Positions 1 to 8,340 are shown, counted from the stretch's first letter. The stretch: DNA of 11,558 nucleotides from CAYXAA01 sp964462985 (GCA_964462985.1 CAYXAA010000068.1:1-11558); one strand, 5' to 3'. Numbers and translations: made by a program. Notes: a model not told the origin generated them from the sequence alone.

Positions 1-83
1 TTGATTCATGAGGATTTTAAGGCCTCGAAGGGCGGGAAGCGGTCACCCGGCTTTGCAAGCACGTTCGACGGGAGTCGCCGTTG

Positions 84-638
84 CTATTCCCGCTCATCGG
101 CCCGTGCCATTATGGCGAACGACCGCCAGGAACTGCCATCGTGCTTGCGGCAGGCCATTTCCCTCATGCCGATCTTGGTCGCAACCCTTATCGATCCTTC
201 ATTCCTTGGATCGATGTCGGCAACAACGCGGTTTGGTCCGACCGTTTGCAAGGCGTGTTCGAGAACGGGCTTCGCTGCTTCTGTCGCGTAACCCTTGCCC
301 CATGCCTTTTTGACAAAACGCCATCCGATCTCGATGTCAGGGCCAACGCCATCGTAGGGGATCAAGAGAATCCAGCCGAGGAAGCGATCAGGCTGCTCGC
401 GCTCGAAGACTGACCAATACCCTAGACCCGGCCCGAAGTCGGCTGCCATCCGCTCGCGAACAAACGCCTCATGGCGTTCGGGGTCGGCCCAGGGACCCGG
501 AATGAACTTTGTAACCTCCGGGTCGCGGTCCATTGCCAGGCAAGCCGGCAAATCAAACAGAGTGCGCGGCCTGACCAAAAGGCGCGTCGTTTGAAATGTT
601 GGGAGGTTTATCATCTTGCTGTCCAAACCGTCCTTCAC
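84..638 (-). CDS. GNAT-family N-acetyltransferase (RimJ/RimL type)
   Basis: This 184-residue protein transfers an acetyl group from acetyl-CoA to an amine; the substrate cannot be told from sequence. It has the layout of the RimJ/RimL-like Acetyltransf_3 group. It opens with the 'TTRLLVRP' strand, continues with an 'EIGWRFVKKAWGKGYATEA' segment whose KKAWGKGYA part is the acetyl-CoA pyrophosphate-binding loop, and ends with 'NEGSIRVATKIGM', the usual late helix of the fold. Length is normal for a single-domain GNAT. The chosen start is GTG at 638, with AAGGAA nine bases upstream. An ATG eight codons later (614) is possible but has a weaker ribosome site. It is the leftmost gene, followed by only 83 bases, and has no evident operon partner. 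Family assignment is confident; a ribosomal-protein target is only one possibility among many. Confidence 0.88.
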   Translation of the reverse strand: MKDGLDSKMINLPTFQTTRLLVRPRTLFDLPACLAMDRDPEVTKFIPGPWADPERHEAFVRERMAADFGPGLGYWSVFEREQPDRFLGWILLIPYDGVGPDIEIGWRFVKKAWGKGYATEAAKPVLEHALQTVGPNRVVADIDPRNEGSIRVATKIGMREMACRKHDGSSWRSFAIMARADERE

Positions 639-659
639 AAAGCGACTTTCCTTGGCGAA

Positions 660-985
660 ACGTTTGAAGGTACCAGCCGACCTCGGCGATTGCGATGATG
701 CCGAGTCGGTTCAATAGAAGGTGCGCTTTCGAGCTGCCATTGAAGAAGATGCTGCTGGCGATCTGGGTCGCGGCCAACTGCGCCAACAGCCAGACGACCC
801 TCCAGCTCTAACGTGAACTCGGGGGTAACGTACAAAGGCAGGTCGTCGCCTCACGCCGGGAGGTCATGGTCCTTGAAGGTGAGGTCGAGATCGACGGTGA
901 TGCTGGCGGGCACGTGAGGCCCGAGAACAAGGCAGAGAAACGAGTTGTTCGCCGGCTTAAGAAGAACCGCAGCCCGAGCCGCCTC
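660..985 (+). pseudogene. Decayed IS1595-family transposase fragment
   Basis: Pieces of an ISXO2/IS1595-type transposase appear in order but in shifting frames. First comes a 'PLKKMLLAIW' helix (about 736-765). Next is 'LQL', a stop, then 'RELG' followed by 'VTYK' in another frame (about 800-836), matching the family pattern LQLARELGVTYKTAFVLAHK. Last is 'VEIDGDAGGHVRPENK' followed by 'RRLKKNRSPSR' (about 881-979), matching the catalytic VEIDGAYFGG-VRPEN segment. At least one stop and two frame changes separate them, and one residue is missing in the DGAYFGG block. The catalytic C-terminal half and terminal inverted repeats are absent. This is an old remnant, not a working element. The match is from remembered family patterns, so alignment would be needed to fix its edges. 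Confidence 0.6.
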
Positions 986-1291
986 CGGCCGACAATCGGC
1001 AGGCCGCCGGGCAGCGGAGCGGCGCTCTGGTCCACGCCATCGCCGGGCGCGACGGCGGGAGCTCCGCCAACCGTCTCGCCATGCAACTTAACCACCCGCG
1101 GTCCGGCACGGTCCGATGACGGGTTCGGGCCACGAAATCTCGTTACCAAAAAACGAGGTCGATTGTCGAAAGACGCGCCGGCCGTTCGTCCTTGGGAGGC
1201 GAAACGCAAACCCCAGATAGGGGAATGCGAACCGTCATTGCAATCCCCGCGTGGCGCCAACCGGCGTCACGCCATCACCCGGAGCCGTCCG
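986..1291. other. Intergenic stretch upstream of the GST gene
   Basis: No credible gene is seen here. The plus-strand reading frame of the GST extends back through this stretch to 866, but it lacks family similarity and passes into the transposase remnant, so it is not taken as coding. A short inverted repeat, CTCGTT at 1139-1144 and AACGAG at 1152-1157 with a 7-base spacer, lies about 135 bases before the GST start and could be an operator. No clear sigma70 promoter could be singled out. Confidence 0.5.
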
Positions 1292-1942
1292 ATGCCCCCC
1301 ACCATTACCGCCTTTGAACGCTCACCCGACCGCGGCAAGGGGCTGGCGCGGGACATGCGGGTGCGCTGGGCGCTCGAGGAAGTCGGTCAGCCCTACGCTG
1401 TCCGTCTGCTGTCGTTCGAGGCAATGCGGCAGCCGGCACACCTCGCGGTTCAGCCGTTCGGGCAGATTCCAACCTATGAGGACGGCGATCTCGCCCTGTT
1501 CGAGTCTGGAGCGATCGTGCTCCACATCGCCGAGCGCCATAAGGGCCTGCTGCCGGAGGAGGCCAATGCCCGGGCCAGGGCGATCGCCTGGATGTTCGCC
1601 GCGCTCAACACGGTGGAACCGCCGATCTTCGACCGGGCCCTCGCCATGATCCTCGAGCACGAGCGGCCCTGGTACGAACGGCGCCTGCACGCGCTGGAGG
1701 ACAGCATCCGCAACCGCCTTAAGGACCTTTCCCGCCATCTCGGCGACGCCGCGTGGCTCGACGGCGCATTCAGCGCCGGTGACCTGCTGATGGTGTCGGC
1801 GCTGCTCAGGCTGAAAGGATCGGAGCTGCTGGAGGGCTATCCGAACCTTGCGGCCTATGTCGCCCGTGGCGAGGGGCGGCCCGCCTACCAGCGCGCGTTC
1901 GAGGCACAGCGGGCGGTCTTCCTCGCCGCGTCGGCCGGCTGA
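1292..1942 (+). CDS. Glutathione S-transferase family protein
   Basis: This 216-residue cytosolic GST-fold protein would conjugate or otherwise use glutathione on an electrophile, or act as a glutathione-dependent reductase; the substrate is unknown. Residues 1-85 form the thioredoxin-like domain. It has a helix 'RDMRVRWALEEVGQPY', the loop 'GQIPTYEDG' with the cis-proline at residue 60, and the Glu71-Ser72 pair in 'FESGAI' that binds the gamma-glutamyl part of glutathione. Residues 90-210 are the helical domain, including the N-capping motif 'FSAGDLLMVSALLRL' (Ser151, Asp154). The usual N-terminal catalytic Ser, Cys or Tyr is not obvious. The ATG at 1292 has GGAG seven bases upstream, and family similarity begins there, so the longer open frame upstream is rejected. 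It converges with the oxidase gene 165 bases downstream. Confidence 0.9.
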   Translation: MPPTITAFERSPDRGKGLARDMRVRWALEEVGQPYAVRLLSFEAMRQPAHLAVQPFGQIPTYEDGDLALFESGAIVLHIAERHKGLLPEEANARARAIAWMFAALNTVEPPIFDRALAMILEHERPWYERRLHALEDSIRNRLKDLSRHLGDAAWLDGAFSAGDLLMVSALLRLKGSELLEGYPNLAAYVARGEGRPAYQRAFEAQRAVFLAASAG

Positions 1943-1963
1943 AGGTGTGCGCGGGCTCACCTT
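1942..1963 (+). terminator. Weak hairpin after the GST gene
   Basis: AAGGTG (1942-1947) pairs with CACCTT (1958-1963) around a 10-base loop, starting at the GST stop codon. There is no T-tract, so intrinsic termination is doubtful. It may mark the 3' end between two convergent genes. Confidence 0.25.
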
Positions 1964-2107
1964 ATAAGCCGCGCCTTGCCGCAAGCGGCGCCGCAGCCGG
2001 CCCGAAACAGCCTTTCGGCGTCCCGTCGGGCGGTCACACCGTCTCGCGGCAGGTGACGGCCGAAGTTCACGCAGGCGATGGGATCCAGCCTCAGCCGCGG
2101 TCCAACG

Positions 2108-3361
2108 CTAGATCCGCGCCGTCATGAACCGGTCGGCGGCAAATGCCTCCGCCTCGGCAAACGGTTCGGCCCCCGTAATGAGTTCGGCCAGCAGCCGTCC
2201 GGCCGCGGGACCGAGACCGAAGCCGATGTCGCCGTGGCCGACCGAAAGCCACAATCCTCCGTGCAACGGCGCGCGCCCGATGATCGGCAGGCCGTCGGGC
2301 AGGGTCAGCCGTGCCCCGGCCCAGACAGCGGCTTTCGGTTCTTCGAGCGGAAACAGCCGCTTTGCGTCCTGCTCCGCCCGAGCGATCAGCGCAGCCGCCG
2401 GCGGTGCCGCAATGGAGGTGAAGTCGATCCCTGTCGTCAGGCGGAGGCCGCCCACCGTCGGCGCCAGAGTGAACCCGCTCTCCACGTCGGTCACCGGCCG
2501 CGTCAATACGGCACCGCCCTTGCTGACACGGAAGTCGCGATGATAGCCGCGCTCGACGGCAAAGGGAAAGCGGTAGCCGAGGGAGGTGAGCAGGTCCGGC
2601 GCCTGGGCACCCAGCGCGACGACCGCCTCCGCCGCGCCAAGCTCGCCGCCGACAACGCTGACGGTCCAGTTGCCGCGCGCACCGGCAAGCGACGTGGCGT
2701 CGCCGGTTTCGATCCTGCCGCCGATGTCGCGCAGCAGTCGGGCGTAGGCCTCAACCAGTGCACCGGGTGCAATGACGAACTGGCTGTCGCGCCACAGCAC
2801 GGCGTGCCGGAACAGCGGACGCAAATGCGGCTCCAGGCGGAGGAACGCGTCGACGTCGTAGACATCATAGGCAACGCCGAAGATCCGGGCAAAGTGAAGC
2901 GCGGGCTCGGCCGCCGCCAGTCCGGCGTCGCTGCGGTAGAGCTTGGCCGCGCCACCGGCGTGGACATATCGGTCGGCGTTGGCTTCCTCGGCAAGGACGC
3001 GGTGTTCCCTCGCCGCGGCGGCGACCAGCGGCGCCAGGGCCTTGGCGGCGACGCTGAACGCCCGCCGATGCTGGCTGCGCCAGCGCTTTGAGAACCAGAG
3101 GAGGGACCCGGGCAGGCTGCGCCAGTCGAGCCGAAGATGCGGCCGCCGCCACAGCGCGGCGAGAGCGAGATCCACCGGCCCGGCCGGCAGCGGCACCGGC
3201 CAATAGGCGTCGGCGGCGATGATGCCGGCGCCGCCCGAACTCGCGTTCTCAGCCTCCCATCGGTCGACGACCGCCACCGTCCGGCCGCGCAGGGCAAGGT
3301 GCAGCGCGATCGACAGGCCGACCATCCCGGCGCCGAGAACGATGACATCGACCTTGCGCAA
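2108..3361 (-). CDS. FAD-dependent oxidoreductase, D-amino-acid oxidase/dehydrogenase (DAO) family
   Basis: This 417-residue flavoprotein of the DAO superfamily (DadA / glycine oxidase / sarcosine oxidase relatives) oxidises the amine of an amino acid or N-methyl amino acid; the substrate is not determined. Residues 4-34 form the dinucleotide-binding beta-alpha-beta unit, with GAGMVG at 10-15 and the ribose-binding acid in 'VVDR' (Asp33). 'ASSGGAGII' follows as the usual conserved turn. The C-terminal part has 'LPDGLPIIGR' and 'SVGHGDIGFGLGPAAGRLLAEL', which close the FAD site. No signal peptide is seen, so it is probably cytoplasmic or peripherally membrane-bound. The start is TTG at 3361, with GGGAG about four bases upstream. 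The next ATG lies inside the FAD motif and cannot be the start. It is divergent from the transporter gene, 332 bases away. Confidence 0.88.
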   Translation of the reverse strand: MRKVDVIVLGAGMVGLSIALHLALRGRTVAVVDRWEAENASSGGAGIIAADAYWPVPLPAGPVDLALAALWRRPHLRLDWRSLPGSLLWFSKRWRSQHRRAFSVAAKALAPLVAAAAREHRVLAEEANADRYVHAGGAAKLYRSDAGLAAAEPALHFARIFGVAYDVYDVDAFLRLEPHLRPLFRHAVLWRDSQFVIAPGALVEAYARLLRDIGGRIETGDATSLAGARGNWTVSVVGGELGAAEAVVALGAQAPDLLTSLGYRFPFAVERGYHRDFRVSKGGAVLTRPVTDVESGFTLAPTVGGLRLTTGIDFTSIAAPPAAALIARAEQDAKRLFPLEEPKAAVWAGARLTLPDGLPIIGRAPLHGGLWLSVGHGDIGFGLGPAAGRLLAELITGAEPFAEAEAFAADRFMTARI

Positions 3362-3693
3362 CGCGCTCCCGCCTTGTCAGTTGCCGAGGACCCGTCGATA
3401 CTGCGCCTCCCGCGCAGATGGAGGATCCCGATGCCGGACTCGGGACGTCCACCGACCGGACGGTTTCACCGAACGTGCCCGACCGTGCGCGGCGTCCTCC
3501 GCTCCCGACCGGTGCGGGCCGCAACGGCCCGACCGCCCGAATCCCGTCCCGCCGGCATTTCACCGCGCCAAGAATACACGCCGAGCCTGAAGTTGGACCA
3601 CCATCCGCCTGATTTCTCCGACGTTTTACGCCCTAAGACGGTGAGGCTTCTCCGATCTGGCCCTACGGCATGCCCGTCAGGGAGCGTGGAACG
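3362..3693. promoter_or_regulatory. Divergent intergenic region between oxidase and transporter
   Basis: This 332-base gap separates two divergent genes and must hold both promoters, though no consensus boxes stand out. Near the transporter side CGTTTTA (3622-3628) faces TAAGACG (3634-3640) around a 5-base centre. It is a 7-bp imperfect palindrome with one G-T pair, ending 53 bases before the transporter ATG. That position suits an operator or leader hairpin, but this is inference. No protein-coding signal is seen in the gap. Confidence 0.4.
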
Positions 3694-4653
3694 ATGAAAA
3701 ACCCCCTTCGCGGCGCCCTCGGCTGGCTTGGGCGCCAGGGCACGCGGGCCGTCGCCTTGAGCGCGATTCTCGGCATGTTCCTGCCGCCGCTGTCGGCCCT
3801 GTTCCGTCCCTACGTGGAGGAAGCGATCGTCCTGCTGCTGGTGCTCGCGTTCTTGCGCGTCGATCCCATCGAGGTCGTCCGCCGGCTGCGCCGGCCGGCG
3901 CTGGTCGCACTCGCGGTGCTGTGGATGACGCTGGTGCTGCCGCTTGGCCTCGGGCTTGCCGCGCGAGCCACGGGCGTGCTCGACCACGTGCCCGATATGG
4001 GCTTTGCCCTGTTTGTGGTGACGGCCGCGCCGCCGATCATGTCGGCGCCGGCCTTCATCGCCCTGCTCGGCCTTGACGGCGCGCTCAGCTTGGCGGTGCT
4101 CGGTACGGCCATGCTGGCAACGCCCGTGACCGCGCCGCTGATCGGCTGGCTGGTGCTCGGCGAGACGCTGCCGCTCGATCCGCTGGCGCTGGCGCTGCGT
4201 CTTGTCGGTCTGCTTGTCGCCACTGCGGGGTTTGCCTGGGTCGTCCGCCGACTCGCCGGAGCCGAGCGGGTCGCAAGCCTGAAGAACGAGATCGACGGGC
4301 TCAACGTGATCCTGCTGTTCTTCTTTGCCATCGCCGTGATGGACGGCGTGGCCGAGAGCTTCCTCACGCGCCCGGCAATCACCCTTGCCGTGCTTGTGCT
4401 GACCTTCACGGTGGCGCTCGGACAGATGGGCCTGACGGCCCTGGTGTTCCGTGCCGCCGCACCGGCCGAGGCCTTCGTGCTGGCCCACGCAGTCGGCAAC
4501 CGCAACATGGGCCTGATGGTCGCCGCCCTCGGCGGCACCCTGCCCGATCTCGCCTGGCTCTACTTCGGACTGGGCCAATTGCCGATCTACCTGCTGCCGT
4601 GGCTGCTTGCGCCGATCGCCGGCCGGCTCGTCGGCGAACAGCCGGGCCGTTGA
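3694..4653 (+). CDS. Polytopic inner-membrane transporter, SBF/bile acid:sodium symporter-like
   Basis: This 319-residue protein is almost entirely hydrophobic, with about nine or ten membrane spans separated by short charged loops such as 'RVDPIEVVRRLRRP' and 'RRLAGAERVASLKNEIDG'. Length and topology suit the BASS/SBF-like transporters (sodium-coupled organic-anion carriers). Features in keeping with that fold are the Pro-rich 'VVTAAPPIMSAPAFIALLGLDG' break in one span and 'LAHAVGNRNMGLMVAALGG' in a late span, which resembles the crossing-helix E-x-x-x-Q/N-N-x-x-L region. The substrate is unknown. The ATG at 3694 has GGAG nine bases before it. An in-frame ATG eight codons earlier lacks a ribosome site. 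It is divergent from the oxidase, so shared control is possible. Membrane transporter is certain; the exact family is not. Confidence 0.65.
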   Translation: MKNPLRGALGWLGRQGTRAVALSAILGMFLPPLSALFRPYVEEAIVLLLVLAFLRVDPIEVVRRLRRPALVALAVLWMTLVLPLGLGLAARATGVLDHVPDMGFALFVVTAAPPIMSAPAFIALLGLDGALSLAVLGTAMLATPVTAPLIGWLVLGETLPLDPLALALRLVGLLVATAGFAWVVRRLAGAERVASLKNEIDGLNVILLFFFAIAVMDGVAESFLTRPAITLAVLVLTFTVALGQMGLTALVFRAAAPAEAFVLAHAVGNRNMGLMVAALGGTLPDLAWLYFGLGQLPIYLLPWLLAPIAGRLVGEQPGR

Positions 4654-4676
4654 GCCGCCGAATCGAGGCGCCCAAA

Positions 4677-4698
4677 GAGACAGGAGGCCATTTGTCTC
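4677..4698 (+). terminator. Possible hairpin after the transporter gene
   Basis: GAGACA at 4677-4682 pairs with TGTCTC at 4693-4698 around a 10-base loop, 24 bases after the transporter stop. It has no T-tract, so it is at best a weak or Rho-assisted 3' end. Confidence 0.25.
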
Positions 4699-4701
4699 CA
4701 T

Positions 4702-4741
4702 CCGGCGGCATCGGTGGCCAACCGGCGACATCGATGGCCAG
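4702..4741. repeat. Two imperfect 20-bp tandem units
   Basis: The units at 4702-4721 and 4722-4741 match at 17 of 20 positions (pattern CCGGCGRCATCGRTGGCCAR). A further weak copy may start at 4742. The repeat lies in non-coding sequence and its role is unknown. Confidence 0.6.
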
Positions 4742-5030
4742 CCGACTGCCATCGGGCGAGCCGGCTGTCAGCGGGCAGGCCGGCAGATTCGGCAACCACA
4801 GCTGCGTCCTTGCCGGAGGTCTCATTCATCTCCGACGTTCCGGCGCCGCTGAACCGCTTACGGCCGCGATGACTTGCCCCTGTTCTGTGTCAGGCGCATC
4901 CTGAGGCATGGCGCGGAATGTGTCCGGGCTCCGAACGTGCTGCGGACAAGGCCCGCCCGCCTCCGGCCCGGAGGAAATCTTGATCCGCGCTACCCGACGT
5001 CGGCCGTGCGGAAACTTCGCCCTCGACCTC

Positions 5031-5057
5031 ATCGGCCATCGATCGGCCATCGATCGG
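5031..5057. repeat. 11-bp tandem repeat, about 2.5 copies
   Basis: The unit ATCGGCCATCG occurs at 5031-5041 and 5042-5052, followed by a partial ATCGG. The unit is itself close to palindromic (CGATCG and GGCC cores). It probably reflects slippage in non-coding DNA. Confidence 0.7.
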
Positions 5058-5106
5058 CTTCGAGAGCGTCTTCAATCCTCCGCCGCGTCTTCCAGATTTC
5101 GCGGCA

Positions 5107-5385
5107 TCATTCCAGCGCCGCCCGATCAATCCGCTCTAGTGGCACTGACCTGCCGCCGGCATCAATCTGCCACGCCGGCGTTAATGCGCCGTGGCGGCAC
5201 CGCCGAGCTCCTATGGCACCGTCGCCAACTTCGTCGCGATGAGTATAAAGGCGGTCCCTCCGGCTGGCCGCAAGCGCCTCAATGCGTTCGGCAGCCGCTT
5301 CTCTCCCGCCGCTCGGTATTGCGCTCCAATACACCCCCAGGGAGACCGCTAACGACGCGAAACCGCGACCGATCGTAACCGTCAA
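5107..5385 (-). CDS. Possible small protein of unknown function (weak)
   Basis: A 92-codon frame starts with TTG at 5385, with AAGG seven bases upstream, and lies downstream of the AT-rich island. There, on the minus strand, TTGTAA and TATAGA are spaced 18 bases apart like a sigma70 promoter. The N-terminus 'GFASLAVSLGVYWSAI' is mildly hydrophobic, followed by a charged stretch 'REAAAERIEALAASRRDRLY'. No family is recognised. Third-position GC bias is weaker than in neighbouring genes, which argues against coding. It is recorded only because start, ribosome site and promoter-like boxes line up, and it may be a chance ORF. Confidence 0.2.
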   Translation of the reverse strand: MTVTIGRGFASLAVSLGVYWSAIPSGGREAAAERIEALAASRRDRLYTHRDEVGDGAIGARRCRHGALTPAWQIDAGGRSVPLERIDRAALE

Positions 5386-5468
5386 TACAATACCTTATCT
5401 AATTTATATTCCCCCCAACCCCGCACACCTTCCATCCGCAGAAATCTATACCAAGCAAGCGGCCCCTC

Positions 5469-5506
5469 TTACAACCCAAGATTGCAGAATCGCAAAATGG
5501 TTGTAA
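5469..5506. promoter_or_regulatory. Nested inverted repeat in AT-rich island
   Basis: TTACAACC (5469-5476) is the exact reverse complement of GGTTGTAA (5499-5506). Between them TTGC (5482-5485) faces GCAA (5492-5495). The two nested arms sit in the AT-richer part of the 1-kb convergent gap. It could be a protein-binding operator or an RNA hairpin. Confidence 0.4.
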
Positions 5507-5640
5507 CAGGTCTCTATTGCTGACGGTGCGACGAGCAGCAGCGGCATCGGCACGCGGCGCTTGAACCCACGCTCGCCGCCCGCCCTCGGACAAGTGCCGG
5601 CCCGCAGCGGGCGCCTAGCGGCAACCGCGGCGGCCGCTCG

Positions 5641-6195
5641 CTATAATGGCTTCATGAAATGGGCAAAGCCCATGAGCCCTTCCGGCCACGGGCCGTGGCC
5701 ACTCTCCACGTTGATATGGCCGGCCATACCGGCGTCCTGGAACGTCGCCTGCCAGGCCTGCGACAGCGCCCGCGCCACCGCAAAGTCGCAATAGGGATCG
5801 TTGCGGCTTGCCACCACGCGGGTTGGGAACGGCAGCGGCATCCGCGGCACCGGCCGGAAGTCGTCACCGTCGAAGCCCGGCACAAGGCCGGGCCGGTCCC
5901 AGTCGCTCGGCGCCACCAGAAATGCGCCCCTCACCGTCCCTTTCGGCAGGACGGGCGCGGCGTGCGCAACGAGAATGGCCCCGAGTGAATGGCCCACCAG
6001 CACCACCGGACGCGTGGCCGCCTCCACGGCGGCACGCAGCGTGTCGACCCAATCCTTGCGCCTCGGCTTCAGCCACTCGCGTTGCTCGACGACGCGGGCC
6101 GTCGCCATCTTCTCCTGCCAGCGCCGTACCCAGTGCTGTGGCGCAGCTCCGCTGTAGCCAGGGATCAGGAGAATGTCGGCTTCGGCGATCTTCAC
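5641..6195 (-). CDS. RBBP9/YdeN-family serine hydrolase (alpha/beta fold)
   Basis: This 184-residue alpha/beta hydrolase of the RBBP9 group has serine-hydrolase activity of unknown natural substrate and is presumably cytoplasmic. The order of motifs is diagnostic. 'ILLIPGYSGAAPQHWVRRW' near the N-terminus is the family's P-G-x-x-x-x-x-x-H-W signature. The nucleophile is Ser70 in GHSLG, the likely acid is Asp133 in 'ASRNDPYCDF', and the base is His167 in 'ESGHGPWPEG', giving a complete triad. Length is typical of the family. The start is GTG at 6195, with AAGGG seven bases upstream. The open frame runs 33 codons further, but that part shows no family similarity. It stands alone, about 100 bases downstream of the BA14K gene's terminator, so it is probably transcribed separately. 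Confidence 0.9.
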   Translation of the reverse strand: MKIAEADILLIPGYSGAAPQHWVRRWQEKMATARVVEQREWLKPRRKDWVDTLRAAVEAATRPVVLVGHSLGAILVAHAAPVLPKGTVRGAFLVAPSDWDRPGLVPGFDGDDFRPVPRMPLPFPTRVVASRNDPYCDFAVARALSQAWQATFQDAGMAGHINVESGHGPWPEGLMGFAHFMKPL

Positions 6196-6294
6196 GGGAC
6201 ATCCCTTTTGAACGGCTTTGGCGGCAATTGCGCGGCGTGCCGCAGCCCTGTCTATCCTGCATACCGTGATCGCCTCCCCGATCAAGTGCCACAC

Positions 6295-6321
6295 GAAAGA
6301 AGGGCCGGCGTGAGCCGGCCC
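6295..6321 (-). terminator. Intrinsic terminator of the BA14K gene
   Basis: A perfect 8-bp stem is formed by 6302-6309 and 6314-6321 (GGGCCGGC on the coding strand) with a 4-base loop. On the minus strand it is followed by TTCTTTC. It lies about 30 bases after the BA14K stop codon. Confidence 0.75.
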
Positions 6322-6351
6322 AGGTGCTGCAGGAGATGCGACGAGAACGTC

Positions 6352-6822
6352 TCAGGGCCCGTAGGGCGACACGCAGGCGCGGCGCGGCCCGTGGTAGGGC
6401 TGGAACGAATTGTCCACGGCCCGATACGAACGATAGCGCGCATGGCACCAATCGTAATGGGCCCGCGTCAGGCCGCGCACCGGCACCGCCGGGCGGACCA
6501 CGCGCGGTGCCACGACGACGCCAAATGCGGCCGGCGGGAACCACCAGCCGTTGTAGGCGCGGTAGCCCGGCCGGCGGTGGCGGTAGCCGCGATGGCCATT
6601 GTAGTAATACCGATTGCCGTGGCGATAATAGCCCCGGCGATGGTCGCGGCGATGGTCACGGCGGTAGTCCCTGCGATGCTGAACCTGCACGACGGGCGAC
6701 ATCGCCTCGTTAGCGATCGGGGTTGCGGCCCGTACCGGAGCGATGGCAGCCGCGGGAACAATGGTCGCGGCAGTCAGCGCGGCAGCAGTCAGCGCAACGA
6801 TAAGCTTTCTCTTCTGGGTCAT
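6352..6822 (-). CDS. BA14K family secreted protein
   Basis: This 156-residue exported protein belongs to the BA14K family, first described as an immunoreactive, lectin-like antigen of Brucella and widespread in Hyphomicrobiales. Residues 1-33 look like a signal peptide ('KRKLIVALTAAALTAATIVPAAA', cleavage probably near 'VRAA'). Residues 48-85 are an Arg/His/Tyr-rich low-complexity stretch with 'RRDYRRDHRRDHRRG' repeats. A hydrophobic patch 'FGVVVAPRVV' follows. The C-terminal BA14K motif 'HYDWCHARYRSYRAVDNSFQ' plus 'PYHGPRRACVSPYG' fills residues 122-155, with two conserved cysteines. The ATG at 6822 has AGGA ten bases upstream. It is monocistronic, ending at a clear intrinsic terminator. Its molecular role is not settled; a cell-envelope location is inferred. 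Confidence 0.9.
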   Translation of the reverse strand: MTQKRKLIVALTAAALTAATIVPAAAIAPVRAATPIANEAMSPVVQVQHRRDYRRDHRRDHRRGYYRHGNRYYYNGHRGYRHRRPGYRAYNGWWFPPAAFGVVVAPRVVRPAVPVRGLTRAHYDWCHARYRSYRAVDNSFQPYHGPRRACVSPYGP

Positions 6823-6948
6823 ATCGGCGTTTTCCTGTCAAATGGGGGCAGCCTGCCTCAAAGGGATAACGGACATCATCCCAAATGGTTTCCGCAGCAA
6901 TGTGGCAGGTGGCCAGACGCCGGGAGCAGGGCAGCTCCGATGACAGGA

Positions 6949-6964
6949 GGGAGAGCGCACTCCC
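6949..6964 (-). terminator. Weak hairpin downstream of purB
   Basis: GGGAG (6949-6953) and CTCCC (6960-6964) form a 5-bp stem around 6 bases, about 28 bases beyond the purB stop on the minus strand. The following TCCTGTC is a poor U-tract, so termination is uncertain. Confidence 0.3.
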
Positions 6965-6992
6965 ATGGAGTTTTTATGCGCTTCGGAATGGC

Positions 6993-8302
<1,310 letters not shown>

Positions 8303-8314
8303 CACTGTCCTTCC

Positions 8315-8340
8315 GGAGGGGCCTAGCAATGCGCCCCTCC
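8315..8340 (-). promoter_or_regulatory. Leader hairpin directly before the purB ribosome site
   Basis: GGAGGGGC (8315-8322) and GCCCCTCC (8333-8340) form a perfect 8-bp stem with a 10-base loop. On the minus strand the hairpin ends only a few bases before AAGGA and the purB ATG. A second, weaker stem (GAGCC 8346-8350, GGCTC 8359-8363) lies just upstream. No U-tract follows, so it is more likely a 5'-leader structure than a terminator. Confidence 0.5.

Larger units (their letters stand above)
4654..5640. other. Long convergent intergenic region with repeats and an AT-rich island
   Basis: Nearly 1 kb lies between the ends of the transporter (plus) and the hydrolase (minus). Codon use in its open frames is unlike the neighbours and no family is recognised. 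It holds a 6-bp inverted repeat (GAGACA 4677-4682, TGTCTC 4693-4698) just after the transporter, two imperfect 20-bp tandem units (4702-4741) and an 11-bp tandem repeat (5031-5057). Around 5380-5515 lies an AT-richer island with a nested inverted repeat. A weak minus-strand ORF (5107-5385) is listed separately. The rest may be eroded genes or horizontally acquired filler. Confidence 0.5.

Noticed and set aside
808..1260. Minus-strand ORF with 'LPGGLPIVGR', reminiscent of the C-terminal motif of DAO enzymes
   Set aside because: The match is about ten residues only, the rest is low-complexity and unlike the family, and it overlaps the IS remnant. It is treated as coincidence.
866..1291. Long N-terminal extension of the GST reading frame
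   Set aside because: It lies partly within the decayed transposase, shows no GST-family similarity, and the ATG at 1292 has a proper ribosome site.
2078..3091. Long plus-strand ORF opposite the oxidase gene
   Set aside because: It is antisense to a clear flavoprotein and is rich in Arg, Gln and Pro, as expected from a mirror of high-GC3 codons.
3466..4752. 428-codon minus-strand ORF opposite the transporter
   Set aside because: It is a highly charged composition artefact of the antisense frame; the plus strand has an unmistakable membrane protein.
5031..5057. Short repeats as a possible CRISPR array
   Set aside because: The units are 11 bp, directly tandem, without spacers, and no cas genes are nearby.
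5282..5506. Plus-strand 74-codon ORF across the AT-rich island
   Set aside because: It has no ribosome site, no family resemblance and a composition following the local base content.
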